From: Rhodospirillales bacterium 24-66-33
GTDB lineage: Bacteria; Pseudomonadota; Alphaproteobacteria; Reyranellales; Reyranellaceae
Length of the DNA: 64,000 nt
NCBI GenBank assembly: GCA_002281855.1
Contig: NCHQ01000005.1
Location: 124,001 to 188,000 of the forward strand
Reading direction: 5' to 3'
A model generated the notes under the pieces. The model was not told the origin of the DNA. It saw only the letters and a list, made by a program, of their open reading frames with translations, and searched no databases. The translations under genes and the position numbers were made by a program. The first letter of the stretch is position 1. Every line of letters begins with the position of its first letter. Of this stretch, positions 43,440-53,078 are shown piece by piece.

Positions 43440-44924
43440 GTGATTCTAGCTGATTTGCCAGGCTATTTCAGAGGAGCCGCGCTCGCGGCTATCGCGTCGC
43501 TCGGCCTCGTTACGGTTGAGCCGGCATGGGCTCGCCAACCGACGGAGAGTTTCTCCGAGCTGGTCGACAAGCTGATGCCGACCGTCGTCAACATCACGAC
43601 CACGCAGAACGTCCCTCAGCAGGGGCCGCGTCTTCGCGATATGCCGCAGCTGCCGCCTGGCTCTCCCTTCGAGGAACTCTTCAAGGATTTCTTCGACAAG
43701 CGCGGCGGCGAGGAGCAGCAGAAGCGCCGCGGCACGTCGCTGGGGTCCGGCTTCGTGATCGACGGCGAAGGCTACATCGTCACCAACAATCACGTGATCC
43801 AGGGCGCCGAGGACATCACGGTCATCTTCCGTGACGACACCCAGCTCAAGGCCAAGCTGATCGGCTCCGACAGCCGCATCGACCTCGCCCTGCTCAAGGT
43901 CGAGCCGCCCAACAAGAAGCCACTGCCGGCCGTGAAGTGGGGCGATTCGGACAAGTCCCGCGTCGGCGACTGGGTGATCGCCATCGGCAATCCCTTCGGC
44001 ATGGGCCATTCGGTGACGGCCGGCATCATCTCGGCGCGCGGCCGATCGCTGAACGACTCGCTCGACGACTACCTGCAGACCGACGCGGCCATCAACAAGG
44101 GCAACTCGGGCGGTCCGCTGTTCAACACCGATGGCGAGGTGATCGGCGTCAACACCGCGATCTACTCGCCCTCCGGCACCAATGCGGGCCTCGCCTTCTC
44201 GATCCCGTCGAACCTCGTGAAGCAGGTCGCGGACCAGCTGCGTGAGTTCGGCAAGGTCAAGCGTGGCTGGATCGGCGTCAGCTACCAGAGCGTCACCGAC
44301 GACATCGCCGATTCCTTCAGCCTCGACCGCGCCCGCGGCGTGCTGGTGGCCAATGTCACGGCCGACGGGCCGGCTTCCAAGGCGGGTCTGAAGCGTAACG
44401 ACATCATCCTCTCGTTCGGCGGCCAGGACGTGCTCGACCTGCGCCGCTTCCCGAAGGTGGTCGCCAATGCCCGGGTCGGCAGCACCGTCGACGTCGTCGT
44501 CTGGCGCGGCGGCAAGGAAGTCCCCCTGAAACTCAGGGTCGGCGAACAGGAAGAGGCCGAGAAGCAGAACACCTCGGCGCAGGGTTCGAAGAAGCCGGCC
44601 GAACCCGACCAGCCGGTGACCTCGACCATCGAGCAGCTCGGCCTGACCTTGCAGAAGGTCACCGACCAGCTGCGCGAGCGCTATGGCCTGTCCGACCAGG
44701 TGAAGGGCGTGATCGTTACCAAGGTGGCGCCCAACAGCCCGGCCGCCGAAAAGCAGCTGCAGCCGGGCGACGTCATCCTCGAGGTCGACCAGAAGCCGGT
44801 GACGACCCCACAGGAGGTCACCGACCTCGTGACCAAGCTGCAGCAGCAGAAGAAGCGCTCCGTGCTCCTCTTCGTCGAGCGCCAGGGCGATCCCCGCTTC
44901 GCGGCGCTGCGTCTGCAGAAGTAG
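43440..44924 (+). CDS. degP: periplasmic serine protease DegP/HtrA (Do family)
   Basis: 494-aa secreted protease-chaperone. Residues 1-32 are a signal peptide (ends AWARQ). The trypsin-like domain has His118 (TNNHV), Asp148 (RIDLALL) and Ser223 (GNSGGP); PDZ1 covers about 270-360 and PDZ2 about 395-490. It degrades or refolds damaged envelope proteins. The GTG at 43440 is supported by GGAGG 6-7 nt upstream; the frame extends far back through hflC as a shadow. Followed by a strong terminator. Proximity to hflKC puts two membrane quality-control systems side by side. Confidence 0.96.
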   Translation: MILADLPGYFRGAALAAIASLGLVTVEPAWARQPTESFSELVDKLMPTVVNITTTQNVPQQGPRLRDMPQLPPGSPFEELFKDFFDKRGGEEQQKRRGTSLGSGFVIDGEGYIVTNNHVIQGAEDITVIFRDDTQLKAKLIGSDSRIDLALLKVEPPNKKPLPAVKWGDSDKSRVGDWVIAIGNPFGMGHSVTAGIISARGRSLNDSLDDYLQTDAAINKGNSGGPLFNTDGEVIGVNTAIYSPSGTNAGLAFSIPSNLVKQVADQLREFGKVKRGWIGVSYQSVTDDIADSFSLDRARGVLVANVTADGPASKAGLKRNDIILSFGGQDVLDLRRFPKVVANARVGSTVDVVVWRGGKEVPLKLRVGEQEEAEKQNTSAQGSKKPAEPDQPVTSTIEQLGLTLQKVTDQLRERYGLSDQVKGVIVTKVAPNSPAAEKQLQPGDVILEVDQKPVTTPQEVTDLVTKLQQQKKRSVLLFVERQGDPRFAALRLQK

Positions 44925-44945
44925 CTTTCGCTTCCAACCAATGGA

Positions 44946-44973
44946 AAAGGCCGCGCATCGCGCGGCCTTTTTT
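44946..44973 (+). terminator. Rho-independent terminator after degP
   Basis: AAAGGCCGCGC (44946-44956) and GCGCGGCCTTT (44960-44970) form a perfect 11-bp stem with an ATC loop, followed by TTT. Textbook intrinsic terminator 21 bp after the stop codon. Confidence 0.92.
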
Positions 44974-44980
44974 GTTTCTC

Positions 44981-45073
44981 TGTCGTCTTGAGCGAAGCGA
45001 AAGACCTCCCGCCAACAACGCAGGACGTCGTTTGATCGTTCTGTGAGGTCCTTCGCTGGCGCTCAGGACGACA
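44981..45073. repeat. REP/MITE-like inverted repeat, copy at 45 kb
   Basis: Left arm 44981-45007 (TGTCGTCTTGAGCGAAGCGA then AAGACCT) pairs with right arm 45044-45073. The interior TTTGATCGTTCTGTGAGG matches the copy at 12793-12880. Lies between convergent genes, directly after the degP terminator. Contains no open frame. Confidence 0.85.
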
Positions 45074-45079
45074 AACAGA

Positions 45080-46084
45080 TCAGCCGACCTTCACCACCAG
45101 CTTGCCGAAGTTCTCGCCCTTGAGCAGGCCCATGAAGGCCTCCGGGGCCTTGGCGAGGCCGTCGATCACGGTCTCGCGACTCTTCAGCTTGCCGGAGGCC
45201 ACGAGCCCACCGACCTCGTTCACGAACTCGCCCATGAGGGCGACATGGTCGGAGACGATGAAGCCCTGCAGGGTGAGGCGGCGCTGGACGATGGTGAACA
45301 TCTTCTCGGGGCCGGCCATCGGCGTGGCGTCCTGGTACTCGGATATGGCGCCGCAGAAGGCGACGCGGCCGAAATTGTTGAGCCGTGCGAAGACGGCATG
45401 GAAGATCCTGCCGCCGACATTCTCAAAGTCGGCGTCGATGCCCTGCGGGCAGAGCTTGTCGAGCACCGCGCCCACGTCGCTTTCGGTCTTGTGATTGAAG
45501 CAGGCATCGTAGCCCGCCTCGCGCACCGCCCACTGGCACTTCTGCTCGTCGCCCGCGCAGCCCACGACGCGGGCACCGGCCAGCTTGGCGAGCTGGCCCG
45601 CCACCTGGCCCACGGCGCCGGTCGCGGCCGAGACGAACACCGTCTCGCCCGCCTTGGGCTTGCAGATATGCTTGATGCCGTACCAGGCGGTGAAGCTGGG
45701 CATGCCCAACACCCCGAGATGGGCCGAGAGCGGCACGCCGGCGGAGTCGATCTTGCGCAGGCCCTTGCCGTCATGGACCGTGTGCGTCGCCCAGTTCAGC
45801 ATGCCCATCACGATGTCGCCCTTGGCGAAGCGCGGGTTCTTCGACTCGACGACCTCGCCGACCGAGCCGCCGGTCAGCGGCTTGTCGAGCTCGAAGGGCG
45901 GCGTGTACGAGCGCAGCTCCGTCATGCGCGGCCGCATGTAGGGATCGAGCGACAGGAAGCGCTGGGCGATCAGGATCTGGCCCTCGGCGAGGGCGGGGAG
46001 CGAAACGGTCTCGGCGCGGAAGCAATCCGCGGTGACGTCGCCTTCGGGGCGCTTGGCGAGGACGATCTGCTGGATGTCGGTCAT
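45080..46084 (-). CDS. NADP-dependent oxidoreductase, CurA/leukotriene B4 dehydrogenase type
   Basis: 334-aa zinc-independent medium-chain reductase. MSRDPYMRPRM-like LSLDPYMRPRM (about 48-58), the Rossmann loop VSAATGAVGQVAGQLAKLAG and FENVGG are typical of CurA and prostaglandin reductases, which saturate the double bond of enones with NADPH. No zinc-binding cysteines. Its ATG overlaps the serB stop (ATGA on the minus strand), so it is coupled to serB. Confidence 0.92.
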   Translation of the reverse strand: MTDIQQIVLAKRPEGDVTADCFRAETVSLPALAEGQILIAQRFLSLDPYMRPRMTELRSYTPPFELDKPLTGGSVGEVVESKNPRFAKGDIVMGMLNWATHTVHDGKGLRKIDSAGVPLSAHLGVLGMPSFTAWYGIKHICKPKAGETVFVSAATGAVGQVAGQLAKLAGARVVGCAGDEQKCQWAVREAGYDACFNHKTESDVGAVLDKLCPQGIDADFENVGGRIFHAVFARLNNFGRVAFCGAISEYQDATPMAGPEKMFTIVQRRLTLQGFIVSDHVALMGEFVNEVGGLVASGKLKSRETVIDGLAKAPEAFMGLLKGENFGKLVVKVG

Positions 46085-46962
46085 GGGTCTTTCCTCTCTT
46101 CGAAGTCGCTGCGGCGATAGCCCTGCAGGTAGAGCAGCGCGCTCAGATCGCCCTGGTCGATGCGGGCCGGCACCTGGGCCGCCACCGCCGGCTTGGCGTG
46201 GAAGGCGACGCCGAGGCCGGCGGCCTTCAGCATCGGCAGGTCGTTGGCGCCGTCGCCCACGCTTATCGCGTCCGCGTCGCCAAGGCCACGCTCTCCGGCC
46301 AGGCGCCGCAGGGTCGTGAGCTTCGCTTCCTTGCCGAGTATGGGATGCGCCACCGTGCCGGCCAGGGCCGTGCCGTCATGCTCCAGCACGTTGGCGGCAT
46401 CGAGGTCGAAGCCCAGCGCCTCGCGCACCATCGCCGTGAAGTAGGTGAAGCCGCCCGACACCAGCGCGCAGTAGGCGCCGTGCTTCTGCATTGTCGCCAC
46501 CAGCGTGGCGCCGCCCGGCATGTAGCGGATGCGCGTCGCAGCCTCGTCGAGGCGGCCGACGGCCAGGCCCTTCAGCAGGCCGACCCGCTCCTCGAGCGCG
46601 CCGGCGAAATCGATCTCGCCGTTCATGGCGCGGGCCGTGATGCCGGCGATCTTCTCGCGCAGGCCCAGGAAGTCGGCCAGCTCGTCGAGCATCTCGTTGT
46701 GGATCATGGTCGATTCCATGTCCGCGACGAGCAGCTTCTTGCGGCGTCCCTCCGCAGGCAGGACGACCGCGTCGACGCCGGCCAGGCTCACGGAGGCGGC
46801 CGTCCCCTCGAACGGCAGGTCGCAGGCGATTCCCCTGTCGAGCCAGTCGGGCGCGCCGACGCTGACGCCGCTGGCCTTCAGGGCTTCGATGGCAGAGGCC
46901 ACGACCGCATCGGTCACGGCGGGGCGGGCGGGATCGGAGATCAGGACCAGGACGTTTTTCAC
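46081..46962 (-). CDS. serB: phosphoserine phosphatase SerB
   Basis: 293-aa HAD-family enzyme for the last step of serine synthesis. An N-terminal ACT-like region (about 1-70) precedes the HAD core. Motif I is ADMESTMI with the nucleophile Asp81, but the second acidic residue, the general acid, is Glu83 where the family has Asp (DMDST). Motif II is VSGGFTYF and motif IV is SVGDGANDLPML, both normal. The GTG at 46962 is chosen because the protein then begins KNVLVLIS; a TTG at 46998 is an alternative. Divergent from miaA by 50 bp. Confidence 0.93.
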   Translation of the reverse strand: MKNVLVLISDPARPAVTDAVVASAIEALKASGVSVGAPDWLDRGIACDLPFEGTAASVSLAGVDAVVLPAEGRRKKLLVADMESTMIHNEMLDELADFLGLREKIAGITARAMNGEIDFAGALEERVGLLKGLAVGRLDEAATRIRYMPGGATLVATMQKHGAYCALVSGGFTYFTAMVREALGFDLDAANVLEHDGTALAGTVAHPILGKEAKLTTLRRLAGERGLGDADAISVGDGANDLPMLKAAGLGVAFHAKPAVAAQVPARIDQGDLSALLYLQGYRRSDFEERKDP

Positions 46963-47012
46963 GCACCCGGCTCTAGCGGCGGGGTCGCGGATTTGCAAAC
47001 AGTGCGCCGCTC

Positions 47013-47948
47013 ATGACATCGCAAGCTCAGGCCCCCGTCATCGTCGTCACCGGACCGACTGCCAGCGGCAAGTCGGCGCTGGCGCTCGAGTTGGCCGAGC
47101 GGCGCGGCGGCACGGTGATCAATGCCGATGCGATGCAGACCTACGACGCCTTCCCGGTCCTGACGGCACAGCCGACCGGGGAGGAGCGGGCGCGGGTGCC
47201 GCATACGCTCTACGGTGTGCTGCCGATCGGCGAGACCGTATCGGCCGCACGCTGGCGGACGCTCGCATCGGCCGAGATCGAGCGGGTTCTGGCCGATGGC
47301 CGCGTGCCTATCCTGTGCGGCGGCTCGGGCCTCTATCTGCGCACCCTGATGCAGGGAATTGCGCCGATTCCCGAAGCTCCGCCCGAGCTGCGCGAGCAGG
47401 CCAATGCCGACTGGGCGGCCCTGGGGTCGCGGGCTTTCCGGGAGCGGCTGGCCGTCCACGACCCGGCCATCGTCGACAGGCTGAAGCCCGAGGACCGCCA
47501 GCGTCACGTCAGGGCCTGGGAGGTCTGGCAGGCCACGGGCCGGCCCTTGAGCGAATGGCAGAGGGGCGAGGCCTCGGCGGCGCCGTGGCGGTTCGTGACC
47601 GTGCTGCTGGCGCCCGACCGGGCCTGGCTGCGCGAGCGGATCGAGCGGCGCTTCGACGTGATGCTCAGCCAGGGCGTGGAGGCCGAAGCCCGTGCGGTTT
47701 TCGACAAGCACCCCGATCCGGCCTGGCCGGGCCTCAAGGCCCATGGCGCGCCCGAGTTTTTCCGGCATTTCCGGGGGGAGTTGTCGTTCCCGGACGTTCG
47801 GCGGATCGGCATCGATCACACGCGGCAATACGCCAAACGCCAGATGACGTGGTTCCGACATCAGATGGCACCAGATCTGGTATTTGACCCGAGGGCCGAT
47901 CAGGCTTTGGGCGAGATTGAGAAATATTTGGACAATCTGGCGGGCTGA
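47013..47948 (+). CDS. miaA: tRNA dimethylallyltransferase MiaA
   Basis: 311-aa enzyme that adds a dimethylallyl group to A37 of tRNAs reading UNN codons. The P-loop GPTASGKS (14-21), the DMAPP/tRNA segment NADAMQTYDAFPVLTAQPT, CGGSGLYLRTLMQG and the C-terminal RRIGIDHTRQYAKRQMTW are characteristic. Usual length for the family. Followed by ilvB at about 110 bp on the same strand. Confidence 0.96.
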   Translation: MTSQAQAPVIVVTGPTASGKSALALELAERRGGTVINADAMQTYDAFPVLTAQPTGEERARVPHTLYGVLPIGETVSAARWRTLASAEIERVLADGRVPILCGGSGLYLRTLMQGIAPIPEAPPELREQANADWAALGSRAFRERLAVHDPAIVDRLKPEDRQRHVRAWEVWQATGRPLSEWQRGEASAAPWRFVTVLLAPDRAWLRERIERRFDVMLSQGVEAEARAVFDKHPDPAWPGLKAHGAPEFFRHFRGELSFPDVRRIGIDHTRQYAKRQMTWFRHQMAPDLVFDPRADQALGEIEKYLDNLAG

Positions 47949-48008
47949 AACTTTGCGTTTCGATCTTTTCGATTGACCGGCTCAAACGCCGCCCCTATGT
48001 TCCGCCGC

Positions 48009-48032
48009 GCCGCAAAACCCCCATTTTGCGGC
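48009..48032 (+). promoter_or_regulatory. leader hairpin before ilvB
   Basis: GCCGCAAAA-CCCCCA-TTTTGCGGC is a perfect 9-bp stem ending 12 nt before the AAGGAG ribosome site of ilvB. The miaA-ilvB gap contains no obvious leader peptide rich in branched-chain codons, so attenuation of the classical type is not evident; the hairpin could be a terminator, a mRNA stabiliser or a regulator of ribosome access. Confidence 0.45.
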
Positions 48033-48056
48033 ACATTTGTCATGAAGGAGACCGCT

Positions 48057-49832
48057 GTGTTGAAGCCCGAGGAGCCCGCCACGACTGGCGCCGATCTGTT
48101 GGTGAAAGCCTTGATCGACGAGGAAGTCGAGGTCGTCTTCGGCTATCCCGGCGGTGCGGTCCTTCCGATCTACGATTCGCTCTTCAAGCAGAACCGGCTG
48201 CGCCACATCCTGGTGCGTCACGAGCAGGCCGCCGTGCATGCCGCCGAGGGCTATGCCCGCTCGACCGGCAAGGTCGGCGTGGTGCTGGTGACCTCCGGTC
48301 CCGGCGCGACCAACGCCGTGACCGGCCTGACCGACGCGCTGATGGATTCGATCCCGATCGTCTGCCTGACGGGCCAGGTGCCGACCCACCTGATCGGCAA
48401 TGACGCCTTCCAGGAAGCCGACACGACGGGCATCACGCGCCCCTGCACCAAGCATAATTATCTCGTGAAGGCGGTCGGCGACCTCGCCCGTTCGGTCCAC
48501 GAGGCCTTCTACGTGGCGCGCTCAGGCCGTCCGGGCCCGGTCGTCATCGACCTGCCCAAGGACGTGCTGATGAACAAGCACGAGTATGTGGCGCCGCCCA
48601 AGGTCGCGGTGACGCACAAGAGCTACCGGCCGCAGACCCAGCCCGATCCGAAGAAGATCGAGCAGGCGGTCGAGATGATCGCCAATGCCAAGCGTCCGGT
48701 GTTCTATGCCGGCGGCGGCATCATCAACGCCGGTCCCAAGGCCTCGAAGCTGCTGACCCAGCTCGTGCATCTCACGGGCTATCCGGTCACCAACACGCTG
48801 ATGGGCCTGGGATCGTTCCCGGCGTCGGACAAGCAGTTCCTCGGCATGCTGGGCATGCACGGCACCTACGAAGCCAACCTGGCGATGCACGGCTGCGACG
48901 TGATGATCAACATCGGCGCGCGCTTCGACGACCGCATCACCGGCAACCTGACGAAGTTCTCGCCGGGCTCGAAGAAGATCCACGTCGACATCGATCCCTC
49001 GTCGATCAACAAGAACGTCCATGTCGACCTCGCCATCGTGGGCGACGCCGGCATCGTGCTGGAGGAACTCCTGAAGGTCTGGAAGGCGAAGCAGCCCAAG
49101 GTCGACCAGAAGGCGCTGAAGGCGTGGTGGGCCGAGATCGAGACGTGGCGCGCGCGCAACTGCCTCGCCTACAAGCCCAACAAGCAGGTGATCAAGCCGC
49201 AGTATGCGCTGGAGCGGCTCTATCACCACATCAAGGACAAGGACCACTACATCACCACCGAAGTGGGCCAGCACCAGATGTGGGCGGCCCAGTTCCTGAA
49301 GTTCGAGCAGCCCAACCGCTGGATGACCTCGGGCGGCCTGGGTACCATGGGCTATGGCTTCCCGGCGGCGCTGGGCGTGCAGATCGCCCATCCGGAGGCA
49401 CTGGTCATCGACGTGGCCGGCGAGGCCTCGATCCTGATGAACATCCAGGAACTCTCGACGGCGGCGCAGTATCGCCTGCCGGTGAAGATCTTCGTGCTCA
49501 ACAACCACTACATGGGCATGGTCCGGCAGTGGCAGGAGCTGCTGCATGGCGGCCGTTATTCCGAAAGCTATTCGGAGTCGCTGCCCGACTTCGTGAAGGT
49601 CGCCGACGCGTTCGGCGCCAAGGGCCTGCGCTGCGACGATCCCGCCAAGCTCGACGACACGATCAAGGAGATGATCGAGCTGAAGCATCCCGTCATCGTC
49701 GACGTCATCGTCGACGAGAAGGAGAACTGCTTCCCGATGATCCCCTCGGGCGCGGCGCACAACGAGATGTTGCTGGGGCCGGACGACAAGCAGTCCGCGA
49801 AGGTGTCGGAAGAAGGCATGGTGCTGGTGTGA
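48057..49832 (+). CDS. ilvB: acetolactate synthase large subunit
   Basis: 591-aa thiamin-diphosphate enzyme, first common step of valine/leucine/isoleucine synthesis. Catalytic Glu56 lies in RHEQAAVHAAEGYAR; FAD/ThDP regions are intact. The Mg-ThDP motif reads GEAS (455-458) followed 24 residues later by NNHYMGMV, so its usual Asp is Glu. AAGGAG (48045-48050) sits 6 nt before the GTG at 48057, favoured over the ATG at 48042, which would overlap that site. The stop overlaps the ilvN GTG (GTGA). Confidence 0.96.
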   Translation: MLKPEEPATTGADLLVKALIDEEVEVVFGYPGGAVLPIYDSLFKQNRLRHILVRHEQAAVHAAEGYARSTGKVGVVLVTSGPGATNAVTGLTDALMDSIPIVCLTGQVPTHLIGNDAFQEADTTGITRPCTKHNYLVKAVGDLARSVHEAFYVARSGRPGPVVIDLPKDVLMNKHEYVAPPKVAVTHKSYRPQTQPDPKKIEQAVEMIANAKRPVFYAGGGIINAGPKASKLLTQLVHLTGYPVTNTLMGLGSFPASDKQFLGMLGMHGTYEANLAMHGCDVMINIGARFDDRITGNLTKFSPGSKKIHVDIDPSSINKNVHVDLAIVGDAGIVLEELLKVWKAKQPKVDQKALKAWWAEIETWRARNCLAYKPNKQVIKPQYALERLYHHIKDKDHYITTEVGQHQMWAAQFLKFEQPNRWMTSGGLGTMGYGFPAALGVQIAHPEALVIDVAGEASILMNIQELSTAAQYRLPVKIFVLNNHYMGMVRQWQELLHGGRYSESYSESLPDFVKVADAFGAKGLRCDDPAKLDDTIKEMIELKHPVIVDVIVDEKENCFPMIPSGAAHNEMLLGPDDKQSAKVSEEGMVLV

Positions 49833-50341
49833 GCAAGGATTCCGCTATCGTCGCCCATACCATCTCCGTCCTCGTGGCCAACGAGCCGGGCATCCTCGCG
49901 CGGGTGGTCGGCCTGTTCTCCGGCCGCGGCTACAACATCGAGAGCCTGACCGTCGCGGAGACCAACGCGAAGGAAAGCCAGTCGCGCATCACCATCGTGA
50001 CCAAGGGCACGCCGATGATCATCGAGCAGATCAAGGCGCAGCTCGATCGCCTGGTGCCGGTCTATCGCGTGCGCGATCTCACGGTCGAGGGGCCGCACAT
50101 CGAGCGCGAGCTGGCGCTGGTCAAGGTGAAGGGCGTCGGCGAGAAGCGCGTCGAGGCGCTGCGCCTGGCCGACGTGTTCCGCGCCAAGGTGATCGACGCC
50201 AAGTCCGATTCCTTCGTCTTCGAGGTCACCGGCAACACCGACAAGGTGCAGACCTTCATCGGCCTCATGGAGGGCCTGGGCCTGGTCGACGTCGTCCGCA
50301 CCGGCATCGTCGCCATGTCGCGCGGCGGCGAGGCGCTGTAG
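49829..50341 (+). CDS. ilvN: acetolactate synthase small (regulatory) subunit
   Basis: 170-aa regulatory subunit with an N-terminal ACT domain (about 8-82; HTISVLVANEPGILARVVGL then FSGRGYNIESLTV) and the C-terminal AHAS_reg domain. Binds valine and activates the large subunit. The GTG at 49829 overlaps the ilvB stop, so stoichiometric translation is expected. Followed by a 12-bp inverted repeat before the convergent lipoprotein gene. Confidence 0.96.
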   Translation: MSKDSAIVAHTISVLVANEPGILARVVGLFSGRGYNIESLTVAETNAKESQSRITIVTKGTPMIIEQIKAQLDRLVPVYRVRDLTVEGPHIERELALVKVKGVGEKRVEALRLADVFRAKVIDAKSDSFVFEVTGNTDKVQTFIGLMEGLGLVDVVRTGIVAMSRGGEAL

Positions 50342-50355
50342 AGGCCACGCCCCAC

Positions 50356-50394
50356 TCTTCACCTCCCCCCCCCGTCAGACGAGGGAGGTGAAGA
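50356..50394. terminator. 12-bp inverted repeat between ilvN and the convergent lipoprotein gene
   Basis: TCTTCACCTCCC (50356-50367) is exactly complementary to GGGAGGTGAAGA (50383-50394) with a 15-nt loop containing a C run. No long T-tract on either strand, so a bidirectional or Rho-assisted end is likelier than a classical intrinsic terminator. Confidence 0.5.
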
Positions 50395-50406
50395 ATTCCA
50401 GTTCCG

Positions 50407-52144
<1,738 letters not shown>

Positions 52145-52215
52145 CGCGCCTTGGACGCCGGCGGGCGGCAGCGCTTGTAACCAAGCGCGAGAGCCCGCAC
52201 CGGGCAGAAAGAATG

Positions 52216-52241
52216 AAGGCGCCGAAACCGGCGCCTTTTTT
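52216..52241 (+). terminator. Rho-independent terminator after ilvC
   Basis: AAGGCGCCG-AAAC-CGGCGCCTT (52216-52237), a perfect 9-bp stem, followed by TTTT. Confidence 0.92.
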
Positions 52242-52259
52242 CTTGTCTGTTCTGCACCC

Positions 52260-52281
52260 GGTGCGCAACGAGTTGCGCACC
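52260..52281. other. 22-bp near-continuous palindrome at the end of the SDR gene
   Basis: GGTGCGCAAC-GA-GTTGCGCACC is a perfect 10-bp inverted repeat that abuts the stop codon of the convergent SDR gene. No T-tract on either strand. Could end the SDR transcript or be a protein-binding palindrome. Confidence 0.5.
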
Positions 52282-53040
52282 TTAGATAATATACCCCCCG
52301 CCCGACGCATCGAGCATCGCGCCGGTGATGAAGGACGATTCGTCCGACAGCAGCCACAGGACCGCCTGGGCGATCTCGGCCGAAGTGCCGACCCGGCCCA
52401 TCGGGATGGAGGCCTCGATGCTGCTGCGGAAGGCCGGGTCGTTCAGCCGTCCCTCGGTCATCTCGGTCAGCACCATGCCGGGGCGCAGCGAGTTCACGCG
52501 GATGCCCTCGGCCGCGACCTCGCGGGCGAAGCCCTTGGTGAAGGCGTCGACGGCGCCCTTGCTGGCGGCATAGGCCGAGGAGCCCAGCCGTCCGCCGAGC
52601 GTCGCCGCCATCGACGACACGTTGACGATCGAGCCGCCCGTGCCGCCATGCCTGGTCGACATGCGTTTGGCCGCCTCGCGACAGCACAGCATCAGCCCGG
52701 TGACGTTGGTGGCGAACAGATTGGCCAGCACCTCGGCGTCGTATTCGTCGACCCGCCCGCGGCGTCCGTTGGTGCCGGCGCTGTTGACCAGATGGGTGAT
52801 CGGCCCCAGCGCCTTCTCGGTCTCCTCGAACAGCCGCACGATGTCGGCCTCGCGCGCCATGTCGCCGGGCAGGGCGATGGCCTTGCCGCCCGCGGCCTCG
52901 ATGTCGGCCACGACCTTCTTGGCCTGCGTGTCGCGGGTCCGGTAGTTGAGGGCGATGCCGTAGCCGCGGGTCGCGGCCTGGCGGGCGGTCTCGGCGCCGA
53001 TGCCCGAGGCGCCGCCGGTGATCAGGAGGGTCTTGCTCAT
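52282..53040 (-). CDS. short-chain dehydrogenase/reductase, copy 1
   Basis: 252-aa Rossmann oxidoreductase. TGGASGIG cofactor loop (8-15), NSAG, catalytic Ser in NVSSMAA and YAASK (Tyr-x-x-x-Lys) are present; C-terminus ASGGGYII. NADP preference is plausible from YRTRD after the second strand. The next gene upstream on the same strand is a paralog of equal length with about 79 percent identity and no gaps, so this is a tandem duplication. Substrate unknown. Confidence 0.93.
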   Translation of the reverse strand: MSKTLLITGGASGIGAETARQAATRGYGIALNYRTRDTQAKKVVADIEAAGGKAIALPGDMAREADIVRLFEETEKALGPITHLVNSAGTNGRRGRVDEYDAEVLANLFATNVTGLMLCCREAAKRMSTRHGGTGGSIVNVSSMAATLGGRLGSSAYAASKGAVDAFTKGFAREVAAEGIRVNSLRPGMVLTEMTEGRLNDPAFRSSIEASIPMGRVGTSAEIAQAVLWLLSDESSFITGAMLDASGGGYII

Positions 53041-53078
53041 GGGCCGATGGTATCGCGTCGTGGGGCCTGAAGCCTACC

